A DNA stretch of 64,000 nt from CBDDBH01 sp965225625 (lineage in GTDB: Bacteria; Pseudomonadota; Gammaproteobacteria; JADZEE01). The stretch lies in contig CBDDBH010000027.1 of assembly GCA_965225625.1 (NCBI GenBank), forward strand, positions 158,901 to 222,900, in the 5' to 3' direction. Both the position numbers and the translations under genes were made by a program. Below, piece after piece: positions 35,845 through 44,263 of the stretch (position 1 is the stretch's first letter; the number at the start of each line of letters is the position of its first letter). The notes beneath the pieces are model-generated. The model saw only the letters and a program-made list of their open reading frames with translations, was not told where the DNA came from and ran no database searches.

Positions 35845-36309
35845 ATGGCCGATAAACTCGATCACATCCTGGTACCGGTCGATGGATCAGAGCACTCCAA
35901 CAACGCCGCGAGTTATGCGGGTCGAATCGCCGGTTCCATGAATGCCACCATCACGCTATTGATGGTCCACGGCGATAAGATCCGCAATTTGGCGGGAACG
36001 ACGTCGCTCACGGACACCGATTTGCACGCTTTGAGCAAACAAGAAGTACAGGAATTGGCCCACGAGCGTTACGCGGCACCCGCTTTTAAACTGGCCGTGG
36101 AGGCCATTGGATCGGGCATTGAAAAAGTAGCACAAAAAGAGGTCTGGGGCGAAGCAGCTGAGGAAATTTGCGACTATGCAAAAGAGCATGACGTCGACCT
36201 TATCATCATGGGATCCCGCGGACGCGGGAATTTCAAATCGCTGCTGCTTGGCAGCGTCAGTTATCAGGTTGTAAAGCGTTCGTCCGTGCCGGTTCTGATG
36301 ATGCGCTGA
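35845..36309 (+). CDS. Universal stress protein (UspA family)
   Basis: A 154-residue single Usp domain. DHILVPVDGSEHSNNAASYA forms the first strand and helix, and GSRGRGNFKSLLLGSVSYQV is the ATP-binding loop (G-x2-G-x9-G-S), so it belongs to the nucleotide-binding branch. These proteins modulate stress survival by unknown means. An AAGGA site precedes the ATG, and it appears monocistronic between the molybdenum hydroxylase and the luciferase-like gene. The gap of about 135 bp upstream shows no other feature. Confidence 0.92.
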   Translation: MADKLDHILVPVDGSEHSNNAASYAGRIAGSMNATITLLMVHGDKIRNLAGTTSLTDTDLHALSKQEVQELAHERYAAPAFKLAVEAIGSGIEKVAQKEVWGEAAEEICDYAKEHDVDLIIMGSRGRGNFKSLLLGSVSYQVVKRSSVPVLMMR

Positions 36310-36406
36310 GCGTGGTCATGCGGCCGTTTAGGTCGCTCGTCGCGTCGCGTTAACGGGGGTCGCCGTCGTCTGAGCAGCCTTCGAAATCCACGCTCGAGGA
36401 ATAAGT

Positions 36407-37291
36407 ATGCGCATCGGATTGCAGCTCCCCAATTTTACCTGGACCGGCGGCGCCAATGCGCTGGCGATGAAATTGGCACAGATCGTCCGAACCGCAGAAC
36501 AGGCCGGCTTTGCGAGTCTGTGGGTGATGGATCACTTTTTTCAAATCGATATCGTTGGTCCGCCGGACACCGACATGCTCGAAGCCTACAGCACGCTGAC
36601 CTACGTTGCCGCCCTGACTGGAAATATGCGCTTGGGAACGATGGTTACCGGTGTAAGCTACCGGCATCCCGGCCTGCTCATCAAAACGGCGACGACGCTC
36701 GACGTGCTTTCCGGTGGTCGGGCTTATCTGGGGATAGGTGCCGGCTGGTATGAGCGCGAGCATCGGGGACTGGGTGTCCCGTTTCCGCCCCTGAACGAGC
36801 GGTTTGCTCGATTGGAGGAGACTCTGCGCATTGCACGTCAGATGTGGTCCAGCGATAACGGACCTTTTCAGGGTACGCACTACCGGCTGGACGAAACCCT
36901 GTGTGTGCCGCAACCGCTTAGCCGGCCACATCTGCCTATTCTGATCGGCGGTCTAGGCGAACGGAAAACTTTACGTCTGGTCGCGCAGTATGCGGACGCG
37001 TGTAATCTGTTCGACCATGTCGGCGTCGAGGTATTACGTCACAAGCTATCGGTGTTGCGTGATCATTGTGCCGCGCTTAATCGCGATTATGATGAAATAG
37101 AGTGCTCGAGTTTGGGCAAGGTCGAACTGCGTGCCGGCAAACAAAGTAGCGCGGAAATCATAGAGCATTGTCAGGCATTGGCTGAAGTGGGTATCCAGCA
37201 CGCAATCTTCTATATGCCTAACGTTGAGGATATTGCGCCGCTCGAGGAATTTGGTCGCGACATTATCCCTGCGGTCAGTTCGTTTGAATGA
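36407..37291 (+). CDS. Luciferase-like (LLM) flavin/F420-type oxidoreductase
   Basis: A 294-residue TIM-barrel oxidoreductase. The start MRIGLQLPNF, the SLWVMDHFFQ strand, VTGVSYRHPGLLIKTATTLD and GRAYLGIGAGWYEREH are characteristic of LLM-class proteins often annotated as F420-dependent. No F420-biosynthesis gene is visible in the window, so FMN or another flavin is equally possible. The substrate is unknown. It sits directly upstream of a DUF2182 membrane protein on the same strand (32 bp gap), which may be cotranscribed. Confidence 0.85.
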   Translation: MRIGLQLPNFTWTGGANALAMKLAQIVRTAEQAGFASLWVMDHFFQIDIVGPPDTDMLEAYSTLTYVAALTGNMRLGTMVTGVSYRHPGLLIKTATTLDVLSGGRAYLGIGAGWYEREHRGLGVPFPPLNERFARLEETLRIARQMWSSDNGPFQGTHYRLDETLCVPQPLSRPHLPILIGGLGERKTLRLVAQYADACNLFDHVGVEVLRHKLSVLRDHCAALNRDYDEIECSSLGKVELRAGKQSSAEIIEHCQALAEVGIQHAIFYMPNVEDIAPLEEFGRDIIPAVSSFE

Positions 37292-37323
37292 CCCGTATTT
37301 GAGCAACCTCTTTTAAAGCAACA

Positions 37324-38058
37324 GTGAGCAGAGCAACCGTGTGGGCGGCGTTGCTGGCGGCAGCCGCGTTTGCCTGGTTCGTAACCGTGAACGACGCCAG
37401 GCAGATGGGCAATATGCCCGGAACCATGGGTATGTCGCTGCCGGCGTTTGTAATCATGTGGACCATCATGATGGCTGCCATGATGTTGCCGTCGATCGCG
37501 CCACTAAGTGCGCTGTACGCCAAAGCGGTGCGCAAAAGCTCCGACGCATTGACCACTGTGGTGCGGCTGAGCGCATTAGTGCTGGGTTATTTCCTGGCCT
37601 GGGCGGCTTTTGGAATTCTGGCCTACGGCGCAGCGTACCTGGGTGGCAAACTCGCAATGACCAGGCCGGACGCCGCGCCGTACATCGCAGCGCTAGTGCT
37701 CGCGCTGTGTGGGGTTTATCAACTCACTCCGCTGAAGGATCAGTGTCTGAGCCATTGTCGTTCGCCGATCGGATTCCTGCTGCATGTCGGCAACTATCGC
37801 GGCCGCTTACGTGACGTCAAAGCCGGCTTATATCACGGCGGCTATTGCGTGGGTTGTTGTTGGGGGTTGATGACGGTAATGATTCTCGTGGGTGTAATGA
37901 ATCTCGTGTGGATGGTCGCGCTGGCGTTAGTTATCTTGATTGAGAAATCGTGGCGCTACGGAAAGGAATTCGGCTACGCGTTCGGGGTGGGTCTGATACT
38001 ACTCGCCTGTTTCGTGCCGGTGAAACCCGAGTTTTTACCCGGTATCTTCATGCGCTGA
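37324..38058 (+). CDS. DUF2182 predicted metal-binding integral membrane protein
   Basis: A 244-residue protein with about six or seven membrane helices. It begins with GTG (MSRATVWAALLAAAAFAWF). The hallmark MWTIMMAAMMLPSIAPL, rich in methionines, and the paired-cysteine region YCVGCCWGLM match DUF2182, a family described as putatively metal binding and sometimes near copper or urea-linked genes. Another feature is YQLTPLKDQCLSHCRSP, with two more cysteines. Function is not known. A degenerate copy of the intergenic palindrome follows 20 bp after the stop and separates it from the convergent GST gene. Confidence 0.82.
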   Translation: MSRATVWAALLAAAAFAWFVTVNDARQMGNMPGTMGMSLPAFVIMWTIMMAAMMLPSIAPLSALYAKAVRKSSDALTTVVRLSALVLGYFLAWAAFGILAYGAAYLGGKLAMTRPDAAPYIAALVLALCGVYQLTPLKDQCLSHCRSPIGFLLHVGNYRGRLRDVKAGLYHGGYCVGCCWGLMTVMILVGVMNLVWMVALALVILIEKSWRYGKEFGYAFGVGLILLACFVPVKPEFLPGIFMR

Positions 38059-38077
38059 AGCAAAACAGTATGAATTC

Positions 38078-38115
38078 CCCTCACCCGACCGCCACCGCTG
38101 GCGGTCGAGTAAGAG
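38078..38115. repeat. REP-like palindrome, copy 2 (degenerate right arm)
   Basis: The left arm CCCTCACCCGACCGCCA is identical to that of copy 1 at 4192, the loop is CCGC, and the right arm carries three mismatches. It lies between the convergent DUF2182 and GST genes, consistent with a bidirectional terminator or a REP-type element. Confidence 0.7.
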
Positions 38116-38129
38116 GCCGTAAAGAGCCA

Positions 38130-38726
38130 TTAAGCAGCTTTCACCGTTTTCACGTGCTCGCGATCCGCGATGCGCGCCTCATAGGCGGCGATATTCGGGT
38201 AATCGGCGAAATCGATGCCGAAATTCGGCATCCAGCTTAATACGATGAATAGATAAGCGTCGGCGACCGTGAATTGATCTCCAACGAGATAATTCTTGCC
38301 GTCTAGATGCTCATTGATGTAGCTGAGCCGCCCGCCCACTTTCTCCAGTGTCGGTTCCTTCATCTCCTCCGGCAACGCCGGGTTGAACATCGGCGCGACC
38401 CCTTTGTGTACTTCAGAGCCGACGAACGCCAGCCATTCCTGCAAACGCGTGCGCTCCAAGGTGCCGTTTGCCGGCGCCAAACCGCAAGCGGGATTTAGAT
38501 CGGCAATGTACTGGAGTAATGCGACGTTTTCCGTTAACACCGTGCCGTCGTCAAGTTCCAATGCGGGCACATAGCCTTTTGGGTTTATGTCGCCCAGGGT
38601 CCGTCCATCAGGCAGTTTGCGATCGCTGTGCAAATCCACTTTGACAACTTCGAAATCCAAACCTGCCTCCAGCAATGAGATATGCGAAGCCGAAGAGCAA
38701 GTTCCAGGGTGGGTATACAGTTTCAT
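38130..38726 (-). CDS. Glutathione S-transferase (beta/BphK-like)
   Basis: A 198-residue GST. MKLYTHPGTCSSASHISLLEAGLDFE carries the CSxA-type N-terminal active-site region with Cys10 typical of bacterial beta-class enzymes. INPKGYVPALELDDG has the cis-proline, LTENVALLQYIADL the glutathione site, and DQFTVADAYLFIVLSW the helical-domain motif. Beta-class GSTs include dehalogenating and aromatic-degradation-associated enzymes such as BphK. It lies downstream of the UbiX-like gene on the same strand (about 145 bp apart) and may or may not share its transcript. A GGAGGAG site precedes the start. Confidence 0.9.
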   Translation of the reverse strand: MKLYTHPGTCSSASHISLLEAGLDFEVVKVDLHSDRKLPDGRTLGDINPKGYVPALELDDGTVLTENVALLQYIADLNPACGLAPANGTLERTRLQEWLAFVGSEVHKGVAPMFNPALPEEMKEPTLEKVGGRLSYINEHLDGKNYLVGDQFTVADAYLFIVLSWMPNFGIDFADYPNIAAYEARIADREHVKTVKAA

Positions 38727-38871
38727 TTAAGTCTCCTCCAAAAATTCGAGCGCGCATTATACGGCAGTATGCTTGCCGCGCGAGTAGCTTTGTTACGCAA
38801 TGTTGAACTGCGAGCGCCGGGCAGACGCCCCGGAGCCTTGCCGGCATCACAGCGTTTGGCGGCGTCGCCCT

Positions 38872-39444
38872 TCAGGCGTCGGAACGCGCGCCTGCCCAGC
38901 GTTTGACGATACCGGGATCGAGATCAAACAAATCCAGCACCCGTCCGATCGAAGAGTTAATAATGTCGTCGATCGTTTTCGGGCGATTATAGAAGGCCGG
39001 CGTGGGCGGAAACACGATCGCCCCAAGCAGCGATACCTCGTACATCATCTTGCAGTGGCCCGCATGCAGCGGCGTCTCACGTGGCATCAGGACCAACCGA
39101 CGCCGCTCTTTCAGCACGACGTCGGCCGCCCTGCCGAGCAGACTGTCGGAGTACGAGTGGGTGATTGCCGATAGCGTTTTCATGGAACAGGGAGCCACAA
39201 TCATACCCATGGTTTTGAACGAGCCACTGGAGATGGTTGCCGCAATGTCTTTGACGCTGTGCACGACGTCTGCCAAACCCTCGACTTCCGCCACGCTATG
39301 GTCGGATTCGAGACCGATATTGAGTTTGGCGGCGTTACTGAGAATTAGATGCGTTTCGATATCCGGCAGAAGCTTTAACACTTCCAGTAGCCGTATACCG
39401 TATGGCAGCCCGCTGGCGCCGGACATTCCCACGATGAGTCGCAT
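38872..39444 (-). CDS. UbiX-like flavin prenyltransferase
   Basis: A 190-residue flavoprotein of the UbiX/Pad1 family. The FMN-binding start MRLIVGMSGASGLPYGIRLL, the central APCSMKTLSAI loop and the MPRETPLHAGH segment are all present. UbiX attaches a dimethylallyl unit to FMN to form the prenylated FMN cofactor that UbiD enzymes need. A UbiD-like gene lies upstream in the same orientation, separated by a 108-aa unknown, so this set probably makes a self-sufficient decarboxylase system. Confidence 0.92.
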   Translation of the reverse strand: MRLIVGMSGASGLPYGIRLLEVLKLLPDIETHLILSNAAKLNIGLESDHSVAEVEGLADVVHSVKDIAATISSGSFKTMGMIVAPCSMKTLSAITHSYSDSLLGRAADVVLKERRRLVLMPRETPLHAGHCKMMYEVSLLGAIVFPPTPAFYNRPKTIDDIINSSIGRVLDLFDLDPGIVKRWAGARSDA

Positions 39445-39614
39445 AAGTCACCTGTTGTCAGTCAGATTTGTGGCAAACGGCGGAGCGTTGCCGCAGGCGA
39501 CGCAATGTACCGGCCACTGGCCTTTATAGCAACTCGGAAGATAGCAGGCACCCAACATCCGCTTTGGCGATTTCGAGGACGTCGCCGTGACGCGCATCTG
39601 GCCGTCCTGGAGGA

Positions 39615-39941
39615 CTAACGGTATAGCTTGTCGCGTAAATCGTAGATAGCCTTCTCCAGTCCCGAATGGGCGGCGGAAATGCTGGTCGTGTCCTTATTTT
39701 TGACGGCGCGAGCAGTCCGGTTAACAGCTTTTTTCAGGTTATCCACCAGCGGTACATAGTCGTCCGCCCATTGCGTCTTGCGGGAGATCCGCTTCATCAG
39801 CTCCAATTCCGAGCCCGCCGCCCGCAAGTTCCAGTCTTGCCACGCGGCCTTCTCTCGGATTAAAGCGAGTTCCAATTCGTGGATCCCTAATGGGGTATTA
39901 ACCGACTCGGTTGTTCTTTTCGTGGCCATGATGCTATTCAC
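39615..39941 (-). CDS. Unknown small charged protein between ubiX- and ubiD-like genes
   Basis: A 108-residue, highly charged, apparently all-helical protein without cysteines, signal peptide or membrane segment. Parts visible are a LGIHELELALIREKAAWQDW helix, a Lys/Arg-rich middle (RISRKTQW) and ending LEKAIYDLRDKLYR. It starts with GTG overlapping the UbiD-like stop (GTGA); an ATG four codons later (39929) is also possible. The overlap points to co-translation with the decarboxylase. It does not resemble the small Cys-containing BsdD/VdcD subunit known from hydroxyarylic acid decarboxylases. No function can be assigned; a small accessory or regulatory subunit is a guess from position. Confidence 0.6.
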   Translation of the reverse strand: MNSIMATKRTTESVNTPLGIHELELALIREKAAWQDWNLRAAGSELELMKRISRKTQWADDYVPLVDNLKKAVNRTARAVKNKDTTSISAAHSGLEKAIYDLRDKLYR

Positions 39942-41326
39942 CCACCGAGGTTGAAATCGTCAAGGTTGATTTTCGTCCACACGTCCGCTGGTACGTCGGC
40001 TCTCTCTTCGAAAGCCATTTCGATCGGCATGGTTGCGTCAATCGCCCATTTTGTATTGAGATAGCCGCGCTTGTTGCGGTCCTTGATGGAATACGCAGCG
40101 GGATCAAGTTCGGAAACGTAAGATTCCGGCACCATGAAAATAGCGCGGTCCGCCTGAGTACGGGTCGCCACCGCCCACCAGACTTCGCTTTCATTGGTGA
40201 CGTCGACATCTTCATCGACAATCACGGCCATCTTCATCATGGTATCCGAGATCAGCGCCGCCATCGCTGCGATCTTGCCTTGTCCGTCGAAATCCTTGCG
40301 CATAGACACGTAACCCACATGCCGGCAGTTCCCCGAAATCGGCAAGGCGACATCTTTTACGCCAGGGACCGCAACTTTCACCCGCTTGTACAAAACGGCT
40401 TCGCGTTGCACCTTGGCGCAGTAGTTGTGATCCTGGTGCGCGCTGAAGATATCATGGTAAATCGCGTCGTTGCGATGGGTAATCGCGGTTACTTCCATGA
40501 CGTGACTGTCGCGCTCCAGTCCGTAATACCATGGGTATTCTCCGAACGGGCCTTCCGGTTCACGTACGTGCGGCAGGATCTTGCCCTCGATGACGATCTC
40601 CGCATGCGCCGGCACACGAATGTCGACGGTCTTGGCCTGCACCATTTCGATGGCCTCACCCAGCAATCCGCCCATGACCCAGAACTCGTCGGTATCAACC
40701 GGGACTTTGGTCTGCGAACTCAAAATGCAGGACGGATGATGACCGATGAACACCGCCATTTCCGTGGGCTTATTGCGTTCCTCATTCTTGCGAATGATCC
40801 GCGCCGCTTTGGCGTAGACACCGTACAGTACGCCCAGTTTGTTCTTGGCCTGCAGCTGCATGCGGAATATGCCGACGTCGTATACGCCGGTATCGGGATC
40901 CTTGAAGACGCCTACCGCGGAAGTCAGGTAGGGTCCGGCATCTTTTTCGCAATGCGTGACGATAGGCAGCTTGCCCAGATCCACATCGCGGCCAGTCATC
41001 ACGTTCTCCTGCACCGGTGCCTTGCGCACGAGCTTGGGCTTTATCAGGGCCTCTTCACGCGCCAGGTAGTCTTGCGTCATGTTGTCCGGAGAGATGCCGA
41101 AGGCGAGAGCCAGACGATTGGTGCTGGCGAACAAATTCGAAATAACGGGCATATTGCTGCCCTTGACCTTATTAAACATGACCGCGGGATAGCGGTCCTC
41201 GTCCTGGAGTTTGCGCAGCACGCCGGACAACTGATGTTTTGGGTTGATCTGGCGGTCGACGTAGGCAATCTCGTCCGGAAGTTTTTGTTCGATTTCCGCG
41301 AGGAAATGTCGGAGATCCTTAGCCAT
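39938..41326 (-). CDS. UbiD family decarboxylase
   Basis: A 462-residue prenyl-FMN-dependent (de)carboxylase. Landmarks are an N-terminal HFLAEIEQKLPDEIAYVDRQ, a central EGPFGEYPWYYG, which belongs to the conserved glutamate-bearing active-site loop, PISGNCRHVGYVSM, and a C-terminal hexamerisation region with AIFMVPES. Family members remove CO2 from hydroxybenzoates, phenylacrylates, furoates or other unsaturated acids, or run in the carboxylating direction. The linked UbiX-like gene would supply the cofactor. The substrate is not identifiable from motifs. Confidence 0.92.
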   Translation of the reverse strand: MAKDLRHFLAEIEQKLPDEIAYVDRQINPKHQLSGVLRKLQDEDRYPAVMFNKVKGSNMPVISNLFASTNRLALAFGISPDNMTQDYLAREEALIKPKLVRKAPVQENVMTGRDVDLGKLPIVTHCEKDAGPYLTSAVGVFKDPDTGVYDVGIFRMQLQAKNKLGVLYGVYAKAARIIRKNEERNKPTEMAVFIGHHPSCILSSQTKVPVDTDEFWVMGGLLGEAIEMVQAKTVDIRVPAHAEIVIEGKILPHVREPEGPFGEYPWYYGLERDSHVMEVTAITHRNDAIYHDIFSAHQDHNYCAKVQREAVLYKRVKVAVPGVKDVALPISGNCRHVGYVSMRKDFDGQGKIAAMAALISDTMMKMAVIVDEDVDVTNESEVWWAVATRTQADRAIFMVPESYVSELDPAAYSIKDRNKRGYLNTKWAIDATMPIEMAFEERADVPADVWTKINLDDFNLGG

Positions 41327-41588
41327 TGATAGTATGCCTCAGTCGCTATGTTGACGATGGGTATTGTACGCGTGCTGGAATTTGGTGCGAATGCAACACG
41401 GTGTTTTGTTATTCGTTACTATGGTAATGCTCGCGCGAGTCTCGTTTCGCGACGAGGGTTCGCATAATATCATCATTAACAATATCATTCACAATCCAAC
41501 AGAAGCGGAACACGATCATGCCCATGAGCTATTCTGGCGTAGGTCTGAGCGGGGTGGCTAGACGAACGCTCGCGCAGAATCCATTTCT

Positions 41589-42914
41589 GTGGTGAAGCCG
41601 TCGGTGCCCCCAAAAAGCACAAGCCCTGCATCTAAGGCAAATGCGCCTCGATTGTGGCTACTGCCTTTGCACAAGGTCGAATCCGACACACGGGCGCAGT
41701 TCGCGATGTTGTCCGGTGTTGCTCTAGTCATCATTGTGGCTTCGATCTTCCTGTCCGATTTAACCTATTGGGATCGTTATCTGCGGGCCTATACATTCGA
41801 CTCGTTTGTCGAAAATCCATTTCCAACGCTGGAGCGCTTATATCCACAGGAGCGGATCGCCGGCGTGGCGAAGCCGCGTTCCGTGCCGCGTGCAGCCGAT
41901 GGCCAGCACACGATCAGTGACACCGCGCTAAAGGCGGCAGCGGCATTTGCCGAGCGCAGTAATTCGACGGCGCTGATTATTTATCACCGCGGACGAATTC
42001 AGTTGGAGCGTTATTGGTTGGGTGCAGATGCGCAGACACCAGTTTATTCGTTCTCCATGCACAAGAGTGTCGTCGGCTTGTTGATAGGGCTGGCCATTGA
42101 AGATGGCGCGATTGGTGGCGTGGACGACTCGTTGGCCAAGTATTTGAGGCCATGGGACGGCGATCGACGCTCAAGCATCACGATTCGTAATGCGTTGCAA
42201 ATGAACAGTGGCCTGGAAACGATGCGGTTTCCGAAAAACCCGTTCTCCAGACACGCTAAAAGACAAATAGGTACTGATCTGGTCGCCACTGCTCTGAGCT
42301 TTCCATTACAGCAGAAACCAGGGGAGCTTTTCGACTATAACGGCGTGAACCCGACGTTGCTGCTGATGGCGCTTGAGCAGGCCACCGGCAAGCGCTATGT
42401 GGACTATTTGTCTGAGCGCTTGTGGATTCCGCTCGGTAATGGCGATGCCGCGGTTTGGCTCGATCACGAAGGTGGTCTGGCGCATGGCGCGACTTCGTTG
42501 TTCGCAGTGCCCATGGACTGGCTGCGCATCGGCGTCTTGCTGCTCGACCACGGCGAGGTGGACGGGCGTCAGATCGTGCCGCGGCAATGGCTGGACCAAA
42601 TGCTGACACCCTCAGCCACCAATCCGCTCTACGGTATGTTGACGTGGATTGGGACCGAGCACGTAAAGGAACGATCGCTGGAATCGTTCAAAGGATTCGT
42701 GGCGGTGGCCGAGGAGCCCTTCAAGGCGCGCGATGTCAGTTATTTTGACGGATTGGGCGGTCAGCGCGTCTATATCATTCCATCGCGGCAGTTGGTCATC
42801 GTCCGCACTGGGGTATTGTCGCGATCTTGGGAAGACACCATGCTGCCCAACATCTTGATAACTGCGCTCGACAACGCCAAACCAGAAGCAACAAAAAAAG
42901 GAGAAATTAAGTGA
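41589..42914 (+). CDS. Membrane-anchored serine hydrolase (class C beta-lactamase family)
   Basis: A 441-residue protein. The N-terminal cytoplasmic stretch is followed by a single membrane helix (about 38-56; LSGVALVIIVASIFL) and a beta-lactamase/esterase domain. The catalytic S156-x-x-K159 is in YSFSMHKSVVG, and the Tyr-x-Asn motif is in FDYNGVNP. The third motif is not certain (GGQRVYIIPS). Relatives are esterases, D-aminopeptidases and 6-aminohexanoate hydrolases. It begins with GTG. Its end overlaps the following MFS gene by four bases (GTGA), so the pair is translationally coupled; hydrolysis outside the membrane followed by uptake of the product is a reasonable inference. Confidence 0.85.
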   Translation: MVKPSVPPKSTSPASKANAPRLWLLPLHKVESDTRAQFAMLSGVALVIIVASIFLSDLTYWDRYLRAYTFDSFVENPFPTLERLYPQERIAGVAKPRSVPRAADGQHTISDTALKAAAAFAERSNSTALIIYHRGRIQLERYWLGADAQTPVYSFSMHKSVVGLLIGLAIEDGAIGGVDDSLAKYLRPWDGDRRSSITIRNALQMNSGLETMRFPKNPFSRHAKRQIGTDLVATALSFPLQQKPGELFDYNGVNPTLLLMALEQATGKRYVDYLSERLWIPLGNGDAAVWLDHEGGLAHGATSLFAVPMDWLRIGVLLLDHGEVDGRQIVPRQWLDQMLTPSATNPLYGMLTWIGTEHVKERSLESFKGFVAVAEEPFKARDVSYFDGLGGQRVYIIPSRQLVIVRTGVLSRSWEDTMLPNILITALDNAKPEATKKGEIK

Positions 42915-44191
42915 GCCAAGGACAGACAACGCAGCCGCAGGGCCTGTTTTACGGCTGGCGTGTCGTCGGCGCATCAATGGTTTGTATTTCGACGGGGCCG
43001 GGTCCGTTCGGTTTTGCCGCGCTCGGACTTTTCATCATCCCTTTTGGAACGGAGTTTGGCTGGGGTCGCGACGACATAACGCTGTGTTCAATGTTGTTTG
43101 TTGCAGCCACTGCAGTGTCATTGCCTTATATAGGTCGTCTTGTCGATCGTTTGGGTTCACGCGTAGTGTTGCTGCCTTCCATGTTGTTCATGGGTCTCAG
43201 CCTTGCCGCTATCCCGGCCTTTGTCGGTGAACTGTGGCATTTGCTGGCGGTGTTTCTGGTTATTGGTACGCTTGGAGCAGGTACGAACAGCGTGCCCTAC
43301 ATGCCCGTTTTGGGGGCGTGGTTTTTCAAAAAGCGCGGGCTGGCGATCGGCATCGCCATGGCTGGCATCGGCATCGGCTATTTCTACGTCCCATTGTTGG
43401 TGCAGTACCTCATCGATAACGTTGGCTGGCGCTCCGCGTATTACGCCTTAAGCGTGATCGTTTTGTTCATGGCGTTGCCTGTTGCGTTTAAATTTATCAA
43501 AGAGTCGCCCGCTGTCATGGGGATGATGCCCGACGGCGAGGTCGGCGGGGAGATCGCCAAGGGAGCTGACAAAAAAGTCGGTTATACGGCTTCGCAGATC
43601 CTGCGGCGCCGCGAGTTCTGGATACTGTCCGGAGTGTTCGCGGTGTTGTCCTTCGTATTGAACGGCATGCTGACGCATCTCGTGCCGATGCTGATCGATC
43701 GTGGCATGAGCACATCGGGAGCTGCCTGGGTGGCGGCCACCGAAGGCGCGATGATTGTGCTCAGCCGTCCATTGATCGGTCTTATCATCGATAAATACTT
43801 CGCGCCCTACGTGGCGATGTTCTTCTTTATGTTGTCGGCAGTTGGCATTGCGATTTTTGCCGCCGGCGCGGTCGATGCCATGGCCTTTTTCGGTGTGATC
43901 CTGGTCGGCTTGAGCCTCGGCGCAGAGGTTGATCTGCTGGCCTACCTCGCGGGTCGTTACTTCGGGATGCGCGCCTTTGGCAGCGCTTACGGTATGCTGT
44001 TTGCAGCCAGTCTGGTCGGAACGGCGATCGGTCCCTATGTGTTTGCTTTGGGTTTTGAATCGACTGGCTCCTACGTGAGCATCCTGACGGCGTGCGTTAC
44101 CATCAATATCGTCGCCATTGTTTTGACCGCGTTTCTGGGCCGTTACCCGGACTGGGATGAACTCGCCGCCGTCAATACGGCCGCTGCATGA
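42911..44191 (+). CDS. MFS transporter (paralogue of the carrier at 1206)
   Basis: A 426-residue carrier with about 12 helices. LFYGWRVVGASMV opens the protein, YIGRLVDRLGSRVVLLPSM is the helix 2-3 loop, and FGWGRDDITL mirrors GWDRAEVSL of the first carrier. The DKYFAPYVAMFFFM segment of the second half is nearly shared with the paralogue. The GTG start overlaps the hydrolase stop. It belongs to the oxalate:formate antiporter/monocarboxylate-like group. The substrate probably relates to the coupled serine hydrolase. Confidence 0.88.
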   Translation: MSQGQTTQPQGLFYGWRVVGASMVCISTGPGPFGFAALGLFIIPFGTEFGWGRDDITLCSMLFVAATAVSLPYIGRLVDRLGSRVVLLPSMLFMGLSLAAIPAFVGELWHLLAVFLVIGTLGAGTNSVPYMPVLGAWFFKKRGLAIGIAMAGIGIGYFYVPLLVQYLIDNVGWRSAYYALSVIVLFMALPVAFKFIKESPAVMGMMPDGEVGGEIAKGADKKVGYTASQILRRREFWILSGVFAVLSFVLNGMLTHLVPMLIDRGMSTSGAAWVAATEGAMIVLSRPLIGLIIDKYFAPYVAMFFFMLSAVGIAIFAAGAVDAMAFFGVILVGLSLGAEVDLLAYLAGRYFGMRAFGSAYGMLFAASLVGTAIGPYVFALGFESTGSYVSILTACVTINIVAIVLTAFLGRYPDWDELAAVNTAAA

Positions 44192-44263
44192 ACAACGACC
44201 TTTCCAGCGCTATAATGCGCCGCCATCGAACACACGTGCCGAATTTGCGCTAGGACTAGCCCT

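Noticed and set aside
40280..41329. A long open frame on the forward strand (about 349 codons) opposite the UbiD-like gene
   Set aside because: It lies wholly antisense to a well-supported conserved gene and its translation shows no family signature; GC-rich codon patterns create such shadows.
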